Part shown: positions 51,549 to 60,332 of the stretch, in pieces | Numbering within the stretch: position 1 is the first letter of the stretch | Layout of the letters: the number at the start of each line of letters is the position of its first letter | DNA from: an archaeon | Lineage (GTDB): Archaea > Nanobdellota > Nanobdellia > Woesearchaeales > GW2011-AR9 | NCBI GenBank assembly: GCA_018670085.1 | Contig: JABHRS010000032.1 | Span: 1 to 64,000, forward strand | Direction: 5' to 3' | DNA: 64,000 nucleotides | Made by a program: the position numbers and the translations under genes | The notes under the pieces: model-generated | The model's database searches: none | What the model was told of the DNA's origin: nothing | Seen by the model: the letters and a program-made list of their open reading frames with translations, nothing else

Positions 51549-52391
51549 ATGGTAAGCAATGCAAAAAAGGAACTTGTAAAAAAGTTAAGTAAAGCAGCTA
51601 TTGATCACCCTGTTGTTGGGGTAGTTAATGTAGCACAACTACCTGCTCAGCAGTTCCAAAAGATGAGAAAAACCTTAGGAGCAAAAGGTGTAACTATTGT
51701 TGTTGCTAGAAAAAAATTAATGATCCGTGCTTTAGAAGCATCAAAACAAGATAATATTTTAAAATTAGTAGAAAAGATGAAGGGAATTCCTGGTCTTTTA
51801 TTTTCAACAAGTAATCCATTTGTTCTTTATGCTATTTTGCAAAAAAACAAATCAGAGGCTCCAGCGAAAGCAGGTCAAATCTCTCCTAAGGAAATTATTG
51901 TAAAAGAAGGTGCAACAAGTTTCCTTCCAGGTCCAATTATTTCCGAGTTAGCTTCAGTTGGAATTAAAACTAAAGTTGACGGTGGAAAACTAGCAATTAT
52001 CGCAGATACTGTTGTAGCAAAAGAAGGAGATGAAATCTCTGAAAACTTAGCTGCTATGCTTAAGCGTCTTGATATTACACCAATGGAAATTGGATTAGAT
52101 TTAGTAGCTGCATGGGAAAGCGGATTTATCTTTAATGCAAAAGATTTAGCAATTGATGAAGAAGAATTTAACAACAACATTATCTCAGCTCATCAGTGGG
52201 CAATTAACTTAGCTGTTGAAATCGGATTCCCAACTGCAGAAACTCTACCAATTTCAATTGCAAAAGCTCATCGTGAAGCAATTGCAGTAGCTGTTGAAGC
52301 AGCTGTTATGAACGATGACACAAAAGAAACAATCTTAGCTAAAGCAGAAGCACAAGCAGACGCTGTTAAAACAGAAGCAAAGATTGAATAA
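51549..52391 (+). CDS. rpl10: Large-subunit ribosomal protein P0 (uL10)
   Basis: Base of the P stalk. Begins NAKKELVKKLSKAAID; LMIRALEASKQDN and FLPGPIISELASVGIKTKVDGGK are conserved. The C-terminal helical spine (EIGFPTAETLPISIAKAHREA) binds P1 dimers. The usual acidic EE...GLGALFG tail of P0 is absent; it ends KAEAQADAVKTEAKIE. Fifteen bp after uL1. Confidence 0.95.
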   Translation: MVSNAKKELVKKLSKAAIDHPVVGVVNVAQLPAQQFQKMRKTLGAKGVTIVVARKKLMIRALEASKQDNILKLVEKMKGIPGLLFSTSNPFVLYAILQKNKSEAPAKAGQISPKEIIVKEGATSFLPGPIISELASVGIKTKVDGGKLAIIADTVVAKEGDEISENLAAMLKRLDITPMEIGLDLVAAWESGFIFNAKDLAIDEEEFNNNIISAHQWAINLAVEIGFPTAETLPISIAKAHREAIAVAVEAAVMNDDTKETILAKAEAQADAVKTEAKIE

Positions 52392-52491
52392 TCATACAAA
52401 TCACATTTATTTAAAAAAATAAAAAAATAAAAACAAACTAAACAAATATACAAATAAACAACAACTGTTGTTACATTTGGAGGATACAAAA

Positions 52492-52809
52492 ATGGAATAC
52501 GTTTATACTGCAATGCTGCTTCATAAAGCAGGAAAAGATATTACTGAAGATACTGTAAAGGCTGTACTTACTGCTGCTGGCGTAACAGTTGACGAATCTC
52601 GAGTAAAAGCACTTGTTGCTGCACTTGAAGGAGTTGACATCGCTGACGCAATTAAGAATGCTGCTTTAGCTGCACCTGCTGCTGCTGCACCCGCGGCTGC
52701 TGCTGGCGACGCACCTAAAGACGATAAGAAAGACGAAAAGAAAGCTGCTGAAGACGATAAGAAAGCTGAAGAATCAGCTGCTGCTGGTCTTGGCGCACTA
52801 TTCGGATAA
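52492..52809 (+). CDS. rpl12: Large-subunit ribosomal protein P1 (archaeal L12)
   Basis: 105 aa. N-terminal dimerisation domain ([20 protein letters not shown]), an Ala-rich hinge, an acidic Lys-rich region and the factor-binding tail GLGALFG. GGAGGA site 8 nt before the ATG at 52492; an earlier ATG at 52468 is out of position. Recruits elongation factors. The Ala-rich hinge is unusually GC-rich for this genome. Followed by a two-hairpin element. Confidence 0.96.
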   Translation: MEYVYTAMLLHKAGKDITEDTVKAVLTAAGVTVDESRVKALVAALEGVDIADAIKNAALAAPAAAAPAAAAGDAPKDDKKDEKKAAEDDKKAEESAAAGLGALFG

Positions 52810-52865
52810 GGAGATTAATTTCTCTTTTGAAGCTTAGCTTCATTTTTTCTTATCTTTTTTTATTT

Positions 52866-52908
52866 CCGCAGAGCGGTGCAAGAAATTCTTTGAATTTCTA
52901 AGCATTCC
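52866..52908 (+). repeat. Two-hairpin element, copy C (P1 3' region)
   Basis: CCGC-AGA-GCGG (same as copy A), then TGC/GCA closing AGAAATTC/GAATTTCT with TTT loop, then a T-rich run. Covaries with copies A and B in the long stem. Confidence 0.76.
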
Positions 52909-52966
52909 TATTTATTTTTTCAAACATTTTAGGAGAAAACATAATCAAACATAATAAGTGATACAC

Positions 52967-53845
52967 ATGGATCAAACAGCGCAAAAACAAGAAGATCTCC
53001 ATCAACTTGAGAAGGAGTTTCAAGAAGCAAAAAGAAAATTCTCTGATTTAGGTAAAGATAAAGAGGCAGCTTTTGCTAAAATGCGTAATTTTTCTGGCGA
53101 CTTAAAATCTTTGAATCAAAAATTAGACACTTTAAAACAAGAGCGTGATGAATTAACTAAAAAAGTTCAAGGTGCAAAAAGAGAACGTAGTTCTTTGAAT
53201 AAAAAAGTTAAAGATTCTTCTTCACTATTAAAATCTGCTAAAGGTATGGCTCCTTCCGGTGGGGATAATCAACGAAGTCGTGGTAGCCGCTTTGATAAAA
53301 AAGAAAAGACTTTAGCTCAGATGAGAAAAGAAGTTGAAGATCTTGATACTAAACTTGAAACTGAAGCTATGAAATTTTCTGCTGAAAAAGCAATCAAAAA
53401 AACAATTAAAGAACTTAAAACTCAAATTAAAAAGAAAGCTGCAACTGAAGAAACTTTTGTTGCAGCAAAATCTGCTGGTAAGGATTTTCATGAAATTAGA
53501 AAACAAGCAGAGATCTCTCATAAACAGGTTCAAGAATTTGCAGAGCAAAGTCAAGAGAAACATGAGGCTATGCAGGAAGTTCTTAAAAAAATCAAAGAAG
53601 AAAGAAAAGCTCGTGATCCAATTTCTAAAGAGTATCTTGAGAAGAAGAATACTTGGAATGTTCAGAAGAAAATTTGTGATGATTTAGCTAAGGAAGTTAA
53701 AGAATTAAAAGAAGACCTTGGAATGCAATCTCAAAAAGACCGTAAAGAACAAGTTAAAGAGAAGGCAAAAGAAGTTGAAGAGAAAATTAAGAAAGGTGGG
53801 AAATTAACCACTGAAGATATTTTGGCTATGCAAGCTGTTCGGTAA
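52967..53845 (+). CDS. Archaeal coiled-coil protein (COG1340-like), 292 aa
   Basis: Almost entirely coiled coil in two halves separated by a short SGGDNQRSRGSR linker near residue 105. Highly charged, no membrane segment. Matches the archaeal COG1340 group by length and composition. Proposed roles in that group include ribosome or chromosome association, unproven. The ATG at 52967 is preferred to a GTG three codons earlier. Confidence 0.72.
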   Translation: MDQTAQKQEDLHQLEKEFQEAKRKFSDLGKDKEAAFAKMRNFSGDLKSLNQKLDTLKQERDELTKKVQGAKRERSSLNKKVKDSSSLLKSAKGMAPSGGDNQRSRGSRFDKKEKTLAQMRKEVEDLDTKLETEAMKFSAEKAIKKTIKELKTQIKKKAATEETFVAAKSAGKDFHEIRKQAEISHKQVQEFAEQSQEKHEAMQEVLKKIKEERKARDPISKEYLEKKNTWNVQKKICDDLAKEVKELKEDLGMQSQKDRKEQVKEKAKEVEEKIKKGGKLTTEDILAMQAVR

Positions 53846-53885
53846 TTTTCTAAACATATTTTTGATTAAAATTATTTCTTGTAAA

Positions 53886-54209
53886 TTAACAGTGTTTGTT
53901 AATTATATAACAACCTAAGAAAATTGAAGTAGCGCCAAAGCCCATGTCAATATTAATTGAATCATATTTTCCCACAATTGTATCTAACTGAGATTCAACT
54001 AATTCAAATGTATCTGAGTTTAAATCATCTGGATTAATTAATTCGTATTTTTTGTTTCTTAGTGTTTCTCTTTGAGAAATATGTTCTAAACCATAACTAA
54101 TAGACATTCCTCCATTAGCAATAGACCCAAGTCCAAGGGCCCAAGTTCCTGCAAGGTAAGTTTTTCCCCTGTGTTCTTTATCCATATAATCTCTATATCT
54201 TTTATCCAT
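53886..54209 (-). CDS. Small membrane protein, 107 aa
   Basis: Two weakly hydrophobic segments (TWALGLGSIANGGMSI, MGFGATSIFLGCYII) around an acidic middle. TATA (ACTTATAAATG) about 27 nt before the ATG; leaderless. Unknown function. Confidence 0.6.
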   Translation of the reverse strand: MDKRYRDYMDKEHRGKTYLAGTWALGLGSIANGGMSISYGLEHISQRETLRNKKYELINPDDLNSDTFELVESQLDTIVGKYDSINIDMGFGATSIFLGCYIINKHC

Positions 54210-54280
54210 GTAAAGAAGTAATAAATTATGACATTTATAAGTTCATGTCTTTTTTACAACAACAAGATAACAAACACAAA

Positions 54281-54829
54281 CTAAACAACAACTAACATAT
54301 CTGCTTTCGACACAATTCCTACAATTTCTCCTTTCAGCGCAACCAATATCAAAGGATATTCTTTTAATAATTGAAGAATCATTTTCTGCCCAGTTGTGGG
54401 AGACACAATAGGGGGGCACTCTTCCATCGCATCTCCCGCATTTAAAGTACTGAACCTCTCGCTATACTCGGCTATAGCATCGAGAACCGAGGATTCAGTA
54501 ATTATCCCAACCACACCATTTTTCCCACGCACCGGAACTTGTGAAATACCTTTTTTCTTCATCAAAGACACAACATCGCGTAGCTTCTCTGAAGATTCCG
54601 CAAATATCACTTTTTTATGCATAAATTCTGAAACTGCAGGTTCTTGATGTCCACGTAATTCGTTCAAAGCAGAAAAGATCGATCGCACCTTTGAATACGT
54701 AGGCTCCAAATTACCTGCTTCAACTTTAGCAATTAATGATTGAGAAACACCAGCTGCTATCGCAAGATCCTTTTGACTCACACCAAGGTGACGGCGAATC
54801 ATCTTGATTTGCGCTAATTCTTCAAACAT
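54281..54829 (-). CDS. XRE HTH protein with paired CBS domains
   Basis: Residues 1-60 form an XRE/Cro-type HTH (GVSQKDLAIAAGVSQSLIAKVEAG), followed by two CBS motifs (KGISQVPVRGKNGVVGIITE and the YPLILVALKGEIVGIVSKAD pair). CBS pairs sense AMP, ATP or SAM; with an HTH this makes a ligand-controlled regulator, a common archaeal arrangement. The ATG at 54829 lies 26 nt after TATA (ATTATATAAG). Divergent from the metK leader RNA, so it may regulate metK. Confidence 0.88.
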   Translation of the reverse strand: MFEELAQIKMIRRHLGVSQKDLAIAAGVSQSLIAKVEAGNLEPTYSKVRSIFSALNELRGHQEPAVSEFMHKKVIFAESSEKLRDVVSLMKKKGISQVPVRGKNGVVGIITESSVLDAIAEYSERFSTLNAGDAMEECPPIVSPTTGQKMILQLLKEYPLILVALKGEIVGIVSKADMLVVV

Positions 54830-54926
54830 ATCTACTCCAAAGCACATCTTATATAATAATCTTCCTGTGAATTTATTCGTATAAGAATATTGCTGTCAAG
54901 AGTCTTTAAAAGATACCAGGCTTCAA

Positions 54927-55071
54927 AGTGGTCATTGGCACAGGGGTCCACTTACCGGAATATATAACAAACGAATTGAGTTTCGACAAACATTTTGTTA
55001 ACGCGCAGCATTCAAAATTGTGGTGCAGTCGAATGAAATGGCCCGGTCTGACCCTTGCCAAAATGACCACT
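54927..55071 (+). ncRNA. Structured RNA, paralogue 2 (metK leader)
   Basis: Closing stem AGTGGTCATT/AATGACCACT plus GGCA/TGCC; then GGTC/GACC, the internal loop CACTT/CT identical to paralogue 1, and ACCGG/CCGGT, where paralogue 1 has GCTGG/CCAGC. Conserved GGAA/AACAAA on the 5' side and GGTGCAGT on the 3' side. TATA (TTTAAAAG, 54905-54912) would start transcription at or just inside the closing stem. Ends 50 nt before metK, whose mRNA would otherwise be leaderless, so a regulatory leader is plausible. Confidence 0.78.
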
Positions 55072-55121
55072 AATGAAAAACATAGTGATAAATCAAAATA
55101 AAAACAAACAAAGGTGAAAAC

Positions 55122-56333
55122 ATGAAAAGATTATTTACAAGTGAAAGTGTTGGAGAAGGTCATCCTGATAAAATCGCAGACCAAATTAGTGATGCAATTT
55201 TAGATGCAATGTTAACTCAAGATCCTAACAGCCGTGTTGCTGTTGAAACATTTACCAAAACTGGTTTTGTAGTTGTTGGTGGTGAAGTAACTACTAAGAG
55301 TTACGTTGACATTCAAAAAATTGTAAGAGATACCATCGTAGAGATTGGGTATGATAAACCTGACTTTGGTTTTGAAGGATCAACTTGTGGTGTCCTAACT
55401 GCTCTCTCAGAACAATCTCCTGACATTGCGCAGGGTGTTAATCAAGGTGAGGGTTTGCATGAAGAGCAAGGTGCAGGGGACCAGGGTTTAATGTTTGGTT
55501 TTGCAACTAATGAGACTCCTGAGTTAATGCCCCTCCCAATTACTTTGGCTCACAAATTAATGGCAAGGCTTGCTAGCGCGAGAAAACGTGGTGAACTTTG
55601 GTATGTTCGTCCGGATTCCAAAAGTCAAGTTACTGTTGAGTACAATGATCAAGGAAAACCAGTTAGAGTTGATACTGTAGTTGTTTCAACGCAGCATCAT
55701 CCTGATGTAGACTTAGAGACTATAAGGCGTGATATGATTGAGAAAATCGTAAAACCAATTTGTGCAGATTGGATCGATGACGACACTAAATATTTCATTA
55801 ATCCAACAGGTAAGTTTGTAATTGGTGGACCAGTTGGTGACGCAGGACTTACTGGAAGAAAAATTATTGTTGATACTTATGGTGGAATGGGTCGTCATGG
55901 TGGCGGTGCTTTTAGTGGGAAAGATCCAACCAAAGTAGATCGAAGTGCAAGTTATATGGCAAGGTATATTGCAAAGAATCTTGTTGCAGCACAGCTTGCA
56001 GACAGGTGTGAAGTACAACTTGCTTATGCAATTGGTGTTGCAAATCCAGTTTCAGTTTTGGTTGATTGTTTTGGAACCAACAAAATTTCTGAAGAGAAAA
56101 TTTCTGAATTAGTTCAAGAACATTTCAGATTAACTCCAAGGGGAATTATTGAATCATTAAATCTTAGAAGGCCAATCTACAAGAAAACTGCAGCATACGG
56201 GCACTTTGGAAGAAGCGACCCAGATTTCACGTGGGAAGCAACTGACAAAGCTGATATCTTAAGAGAAGCTGCGAGGAACACACAAGGTTCTGAACCTATT
56301 GCAGCTAGTGTGAGTGAGTATTCAGGTCAGTAA
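55122..56333 (+). CDS. metK: S-adenosylmethionine synthetase, bacterial type
   Basis: Makes SAM from methionine and ATP. Shows [20 protein letters not shown] (in parts: GEGHPDK), [12 protein letters not shown] and [17 protein letters not shown], which are the hallmark blocks of the bacterial/eukaryotic MetK, not of the unrelated-looking archaeal MAT (COG1812). 403 aa, all regions present. AAAGGTGA site before the ATG. Lies behind a structured leader RNA. Confidence 0.95.
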   Translation: MKRLFTSESVGEGHPDKIADQISDAILDAMLTQDPNSRVAVETFTKTGFVVVGGEVTTKSYVDIQKIVRDTIVEIGYDKPDFGFEGSTCGVLTALSEQSPDIAQGVNQGEGLHEEQGAGDQGLMFGFATNETPELMPLPITLAHKLMARLASARKRGELWYVRPDSKSQVTVEYNDQGKPVRVDTVVVSTQHHPDVDLETIRRDMIEKIVKPICADWIDDDTKYFINPTGKFVIGGPVGDAGLTGRKIIVDTYGGMGRHGGGAFSGKDPTKVDRSASYMARYIAKNLVAAQLADRCEVQLAYAIGVANPVSVLVDCFGTNKISEEKISELVQEHFRLTPRGIIESLNLRRPIYKKTAAYGHFGRSDPDFTWEATDKADILREAARNTQGSEPIAASVSEYSGQ

Positions 56334-56444
56334 TAATAATTTTTTTTTTTAATTAATTTTTTTCTTTTTTTTACTAAATTTAATTATTAATTTTTCTTTT
56401 ACAAAAACAACATTAATATACTCAAACCTTTTTTCTATTTCTTG

Positions 56445-57494
56445 ATGGTACTTTCAAAAAGAATTTTAACAGTTATATTTATCGTAATTTTAGCAATGGC
56501 AGCTTTTGCCTTCTGGAATTTTTATGATCTCTCAGCGGACACGAATCAACTTGATCAATCAGTAGTTGATCAAATCGATGAAGATGATGAACTTCTATCA
56601 ATTCTTGAAACAACTGATTCTTATGAAGATTTAGTTGAAGAAGAGGAACTTTTTGAAGAAGAAACAACTGAAGAAGAGGAAGTGATAATTGAAGAAGAAG
56701 CTGAAAGCACAACTTCAGAAGAAGAAACAAATTTAATCTCTGAAGAGGATCAAAAATATTTCAACCAGAAATTAACTGAACTTCTTGATAGGAATGATGA
56801 GGCAAAAGAATTACTATCTGAATTCCATAGTGATTTTTTAAGACAGCAAGGTAACTTAACTGAAGATCAAATTGATCTTATTGAGGCAGATTATCAGGTG
56901 TCATTTTCAGAAACAGACAATGAATATCAAGAGTTAAAAAATTCTATTGAATCATTACAAGAACAGCTATCAGAGCAAACTGTTGAGACTAGATCTGATT
57001 TTGTTCAATCAATTAATTCTAACTCTGACTTACTAATTGATTTTCAAGAACAAACTAGGGCCACAGCTACTAATTTTTACACTACTTTGATTTCAGACAT
57101 GGGTCAAGAACAATTCGAATTAATTGTCTCAAACATCAAACTAGATTTTCTTCCAAGTGATAATGAAGAGATTACTTTTGCCTTCACCTTTGAACATATT
57201 GGTGACAAACAAATGAAAAACAAATTCACTTATTTCTCTAACTTTACAATTAATGGTGAATTAGTGGATGATTGTGGAAAAGAGGTTGGTAAGTTAAGTA
57301 CACTTGATAGCGAGCAATTAACTTGTGAGATCAGGATCAAAGATTATTATAATGAATTTAATCAAGGCAAAACTGATTTTCTGACGTTTAAATTAGTTGG
57401 ATTAATTGACTCCAACATTGAAATAAATGAGGTCAGCGAATCAAATAATGATTTTGTGTGGACAATGGATATGACTTTAGAAGAGTTCAATTAA
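56445..57494 (+). CDS. Membrane-anchored acidic coiled-coil protein, 349 aa
   Basis: N-terminal membrane segment (residues 8-27), then a 60-residue Glu-rich stretch, a long coiled coil (about 100-200) and a C-terminal beta domain with two cysteines (DDCGKEV, LTCEIR) resembling CARDB-type folds (SNIEINEVSESNNDF). The bulk is outside the cell. The ATG at 56445 follows TATA by about 28 nt. Probably an S-layer or envelope partner; unproven. Confidence 0.65.
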   Translation: MVLSKRILTVIFIVILAMAAFAFWNFYDLSADTNQLDQSVVDQIDEDDELLSILETTDSYEDLVEEEELFEEETTEEEEVIIEEEAESTTSEEETNLISEEDQKYFNQKLTELLDRNDEAKELLSEFHSDFLRQQGNLTEDQIDLIEADYQVSFSETDNEYQELKNSIESLQEQLSEQTVETRSDFVQSINSNSDLLIDFQEQTRATATNFYTTLISDMGQEQFELIVSNIKLDFLPSDNEEITFAFTFEHIGDKQMKNKFTYFSNFTINGELVDDCGKEVGKLSTLDSEQLTCEIRIKDYYNEFNQGKTDFLTFKLVGLIDSNIEINEVSESNNDFVWTMDMTLEEFN

Positions 57495-57548
57495 TTAATT
57501 TTCTTCTTTTTATTTTTATTTTTTTTAAATTAATAATTTATAAGGCAT

Positions 57549-58229
57549 ATGGATCTCTATACAAGGTATTCCAAATCTTTAAATAGGACTAATCTCATAA
57601 TCTCTCTTATGACAGTAGCAACCTTAACATTTTTATTACTAAATTCAGCCTTAGCAGCTCCTCCAACTGTTGAGACAGATTTAACAAAAACGAATCAAGT
57701 TTATTCTGATAATTCACTAAATGTTTCTGCATCATTCGATCGTGAAACTGGTCTTTGTAACGGACCAAAAATCACTATTACTGATTCTCAAGTCCTTGAA
57801 TCTTACAATGAAGGTGGCAGGCATACTATAATTGAGTGCGCAGTTTTAACTGGTAGTAGTGGTTATGCAAACTTTAAAGATCAAAATCTTTCAGGTATCA
57901 CATTTAATGGAGTTACAGCAGAATCTGCGGTTTTTGAAAATACTAATCTTCATGGTTCAAGATTGTATGGCTCTTTCAATGCTGCAAATTTTTCTAGTGC
58001 TGATCTAGGTGAATCAACCTTATTTGGCTCATACATAGCTGCAAATTTTTCAGGTGCAAATTTATGTGGTGAAAAATGGCAGACTAATTTACAATCAGCA
58101 AATTTAAGCGGAGCAGATTTAACTGGTATCAGAAAAAACAATAGGACTTTGTTACCTGGTGCCAAAGAAATGCCTCGCGCTAAGTATGAACCAGGTTTTT
58201 TTAACACAGTTCAATTTTATATGGATTAA
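57549..58229 (+). CDS. Secreted pentapeptide-repeat protein, 226 aa
   Basis: Signal peptide with hydrophobic core and ALAA cleavage region. Residues 110-195 contain about 15 A(N/D)LxX-type pentapeptides (ANFSS ADLGE, ANLSG ADLTG) that fold into a right-handed quadrilateral beta-helix. Two cysteine sites (LCNGP, LCGEK). Secreted beta-helices may bind surfaces; function unknown. Confidence 0.8.
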   Translation: MDLYTRYSKSLNRTNLIISLMTVATLTFLLLNSALAAPPTVETDLTKTNQVYSDNSLNVSASFDRETGLCNGPKITITDSQVLESYNEGGRHTIIECAVLTGSSGYANFKDQNLSGITFNGVTAESAVFENTNLHGSRLYGSFNAANFSSADLGESTLFGSYIAANFSGANLCGEKWQTNLQSANLSGADLTGIRKNNRTLLPGAKEMPRAKYEPGFFNTVQFYMD

Positions 58230-58270
58230 CATCCCACATTATTTCAATCAGAATTTTTTACTATTTTGTT

Positions 58271-58675
58271 TTACTGTTTGATATTTCTCAAACGATCCAA
58301 TTCACGAAGCCACATTAAGCCAACTTTAATCATAACTTTATTGAAGCGATCTGACAGTTTATATTTCTTAGAATACATGTCATAATCAATCAGGCCAAGA
58401 CTTTTCATTGGTGTTAGGATCCGATCATAAAATTGTCTCCTATTGTAAGAAATCTTTGTTTCGCGCTGTAATGGGCTTCTTCCACTTGGTTGTACAACTA
58501 TTTTTCCTTCATGTAGTTCAGTTGCGAACATACTCATTTCAGTTTTCCCGATTTCACCACCATTCCTTGCTATGTGGTTCAAAAGTAGTTTTGCTACGAT
58601 CTCTTGCTGCTCCGTTGAGAAGATCACTTTAAAGATATCTTCGGGCATATTATACAAATCGAACAAAATTACCAT
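58271..58675 (-). CDS. Winged-helix-like DNA-binding protein, 134 aa
   Basis: An N-terminal helical region, then a helix-turn-helix-like part (RRQFYDRILTPMKSLGLI) and wing (YDMYSKKYKLS). TATA (TATTTATATAAC) is 26 nt before the ATG at 58675, so the longer frame to 58720 is rejected. Divergent from the radical-SAM gene. Targets unknown. Confidence 0.65.
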   Translation of the reverse strand: MVILFDLYNMPEDIFKVIFSTEQQEIVAKLLLNHIARNGGEIGKTEMSMFATELHEGKIVVQPSGRSPLQRETKISYNRRQFYDRILTPMKSLGLIDYDMYSKKYKLSDRFNKVMIKVGLMWLRELDRLRNIKQ

Positions 58676-58793
58676 ATGACAACAAATAGATCTAGTTATA
58701 TAAATATTACTGATTACCACACTATCAAACAGTATGCTTCTGTATATCAGCTACCCAATACCCTTTTATAGAAACCCTTCTATTCTAACATAG

Positions 58794-60308
58794 ATGACAA
58801 AGGCCAATCCTAGCACCAATCCTAGCACCAATCCTAACACCAAACCTATCAACTACACAATATTGGATTGTTACACTGATGAAGCCAGTGGCCTTGGGGT
58901 TCCGCCATATTTAGCAACTTACGCAAGATACATTTACGCTCAACTCACAAGCGAAGGACATAGTGTCAAATATCTCACAATTGATGACCTTAGACTTTAC
59001 AAAAAATATGATAACATCATTAAACCAACTACGGTAAAAGACAAAACTAATATTAAAATTTACAACCTCACAAATAACAAGGCAGAACTTACTTTAGCCA
59101 ACACTGACAAACTAATAGTGCTTTTAGGAGTTCATGTTCCAGGAAAATATCTCAGCGCCTTGCCAGGTACATTAAAGGAGATCACACCACTTCTCAGAGA
59201 TATTAAGATTCCAAAGATTCTCACTGGTCCCGCTATTTTTGGAACACAGCTTGAAGGCGGAAAATTTTTCGAACATCTACCAAAAAATCTTTTCAGTGAA
59301 ATTAAGGCCTACGGACTTAACTTTAACGATCTCAAAAAATACGCAGCTAAAGGCGCAGAACTGTTAGAGCAGATTCCAGAAAAGAGAATGATTGAGATTG
59401 AAACTGGTCGTGGCTGCAAAGTTGGAAAATGTTCTTTCTGTACTGAACCAATTAAAAGCAAATTCCAAAACCGCAAAATGGAAGACGTTTTAGAAGAAGT
59501 TATTGCGTACTACAAAGCTGGTGCAAGATTCTTTCGACTGGGAAAACAAGCAGATTTCTACGCTAGTGACAGACCAATTGAATTATTAAAACAAATCAGA
59601 AAACACTGTAAAGATATCGAAGTATTACATATCGACAATGTTAATCCTAACAGTGTAGTTCGAGATAAAGATCACGAAATAACTAAAGCGATTGTCAAGT
59701 ATTGTACTGAGGGAAATATCGCAGCATTTGGTGTAGAAAGTTTCGACCCAATTGTCGTTAAAGAAAACCTCTTAAACACAGCACCAATTATTGCTCACAA
59801 AGCAATTGAAATAATCAACAAATACGGAGCAATTCGAGGTCCAAATGGGATGCACAAATACCTCCCAGGAATTAATATCATCTTCGGACTTCTAGGAGAA
59901 AGTAAAAAGACTCATAAAGCAAATATGGATTCTCTTCTAAAAATTATAGATCAAGGACTTCTGCTTAGGAGAATTAATGTCCGTCAAGTTGCGGTGCTTC
60001 CAGACACATATTTGGAGAAACATGGTGGTGACAAATTCTTAAGAAAGAACAAGAAATATTATTGGAAATGGCGTAATGATATCAGACAGAAAATTGATAA
60101 TCCAATGCTTAAACTTTTAGTTCCAACTGACACCATTATCAATGATGTTTACACAGAAATTTATGATGGTAAGACTACCTTTGCAAGGCAAATCGGAACC
60201 TATCCATTAACAATTGGTATCAAAGGTCGAATTCCTCTTAAAGAAAAGATTTCAGTGAAGGTTACTAAACATATGTTAAGAAGTATCACAGCTGAGTTAG
60301 TTGAATAA
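58794..60308 (+). CDS. Archaeal radical-SAM enzyme (COG1031-like), 504 aa
   Basis: After a PSTNPSTNPNT repeat the N-terminal 160 residues form a Rossmann-like (B12-binding-type) domain. The cluster motif is GRGCKVGKCSFCTEP, CX5CX2C, not the usual CX3CX2C. A TIM-barrel and basic C-terminus follow. COG1031 proteins are archaeal, uncharacterised radical-SAM enzymes with this cluster spacing; RNA or protein methylthiolation-like chemistry is possible. Leaderless with TATA (CTTTTATAG). Confidence 0.86.
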   Translation: MTKANPSTNPSTNPNTKPINYTILDCYTDEASGLGVPPYLATYARYIYAQLTSEGHSVKYLTIDDLRLYKKYDNIIKPTTVKDKTNIKIYNLTNNKAELTLANTDKLIVLLGVHVPGKYLSALPGTLKEITPLLRDIKIPKILTGPAIFGTQLEGGKFFEHLPKNLFSEIKAYGLNFNDLKKYAAKGAELLEQIPEKRMIEIETGRGCKVGKCSFCTEPIKSKFQNRKMEDVLEEVIAYYKAGARFFRLGKQADFYASDRPIELLKQIRKHCKDIEVLHIDNVNPNSVVRDKDHEITKAIVKYCTEGNIAAFGVESFDPIVVKENLLNTAPIIAHKAIEIINKYGAIRGPNGMHKYLPGINIIFGLLGESKKTHKANMDSLLKIIDQGLLLRRINVRQVAVLPDTYLEKHGGDKFLRKNKKYYWKWRNDIRQKIDNPMLKLLVPTDTIINDVYTEIYDGKTTFARQIGTYPLTIGIKGRIPLKEKISVKVTKHMLRSITAELVE

Positions 60309-60332
60309 TAAAACAGTCTCTCAACTAATTTT

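Noticed and set aside
40895-52908. Two-hairpin elements as ordinary rho-independent terminators only.
   Set aside because: Archaeal termination needs mainly a T-run, and the covarying closing triplet plus the extra 3-nt-loop hairpin are more than a terminator needs. The terminator role is kept as one of several options.
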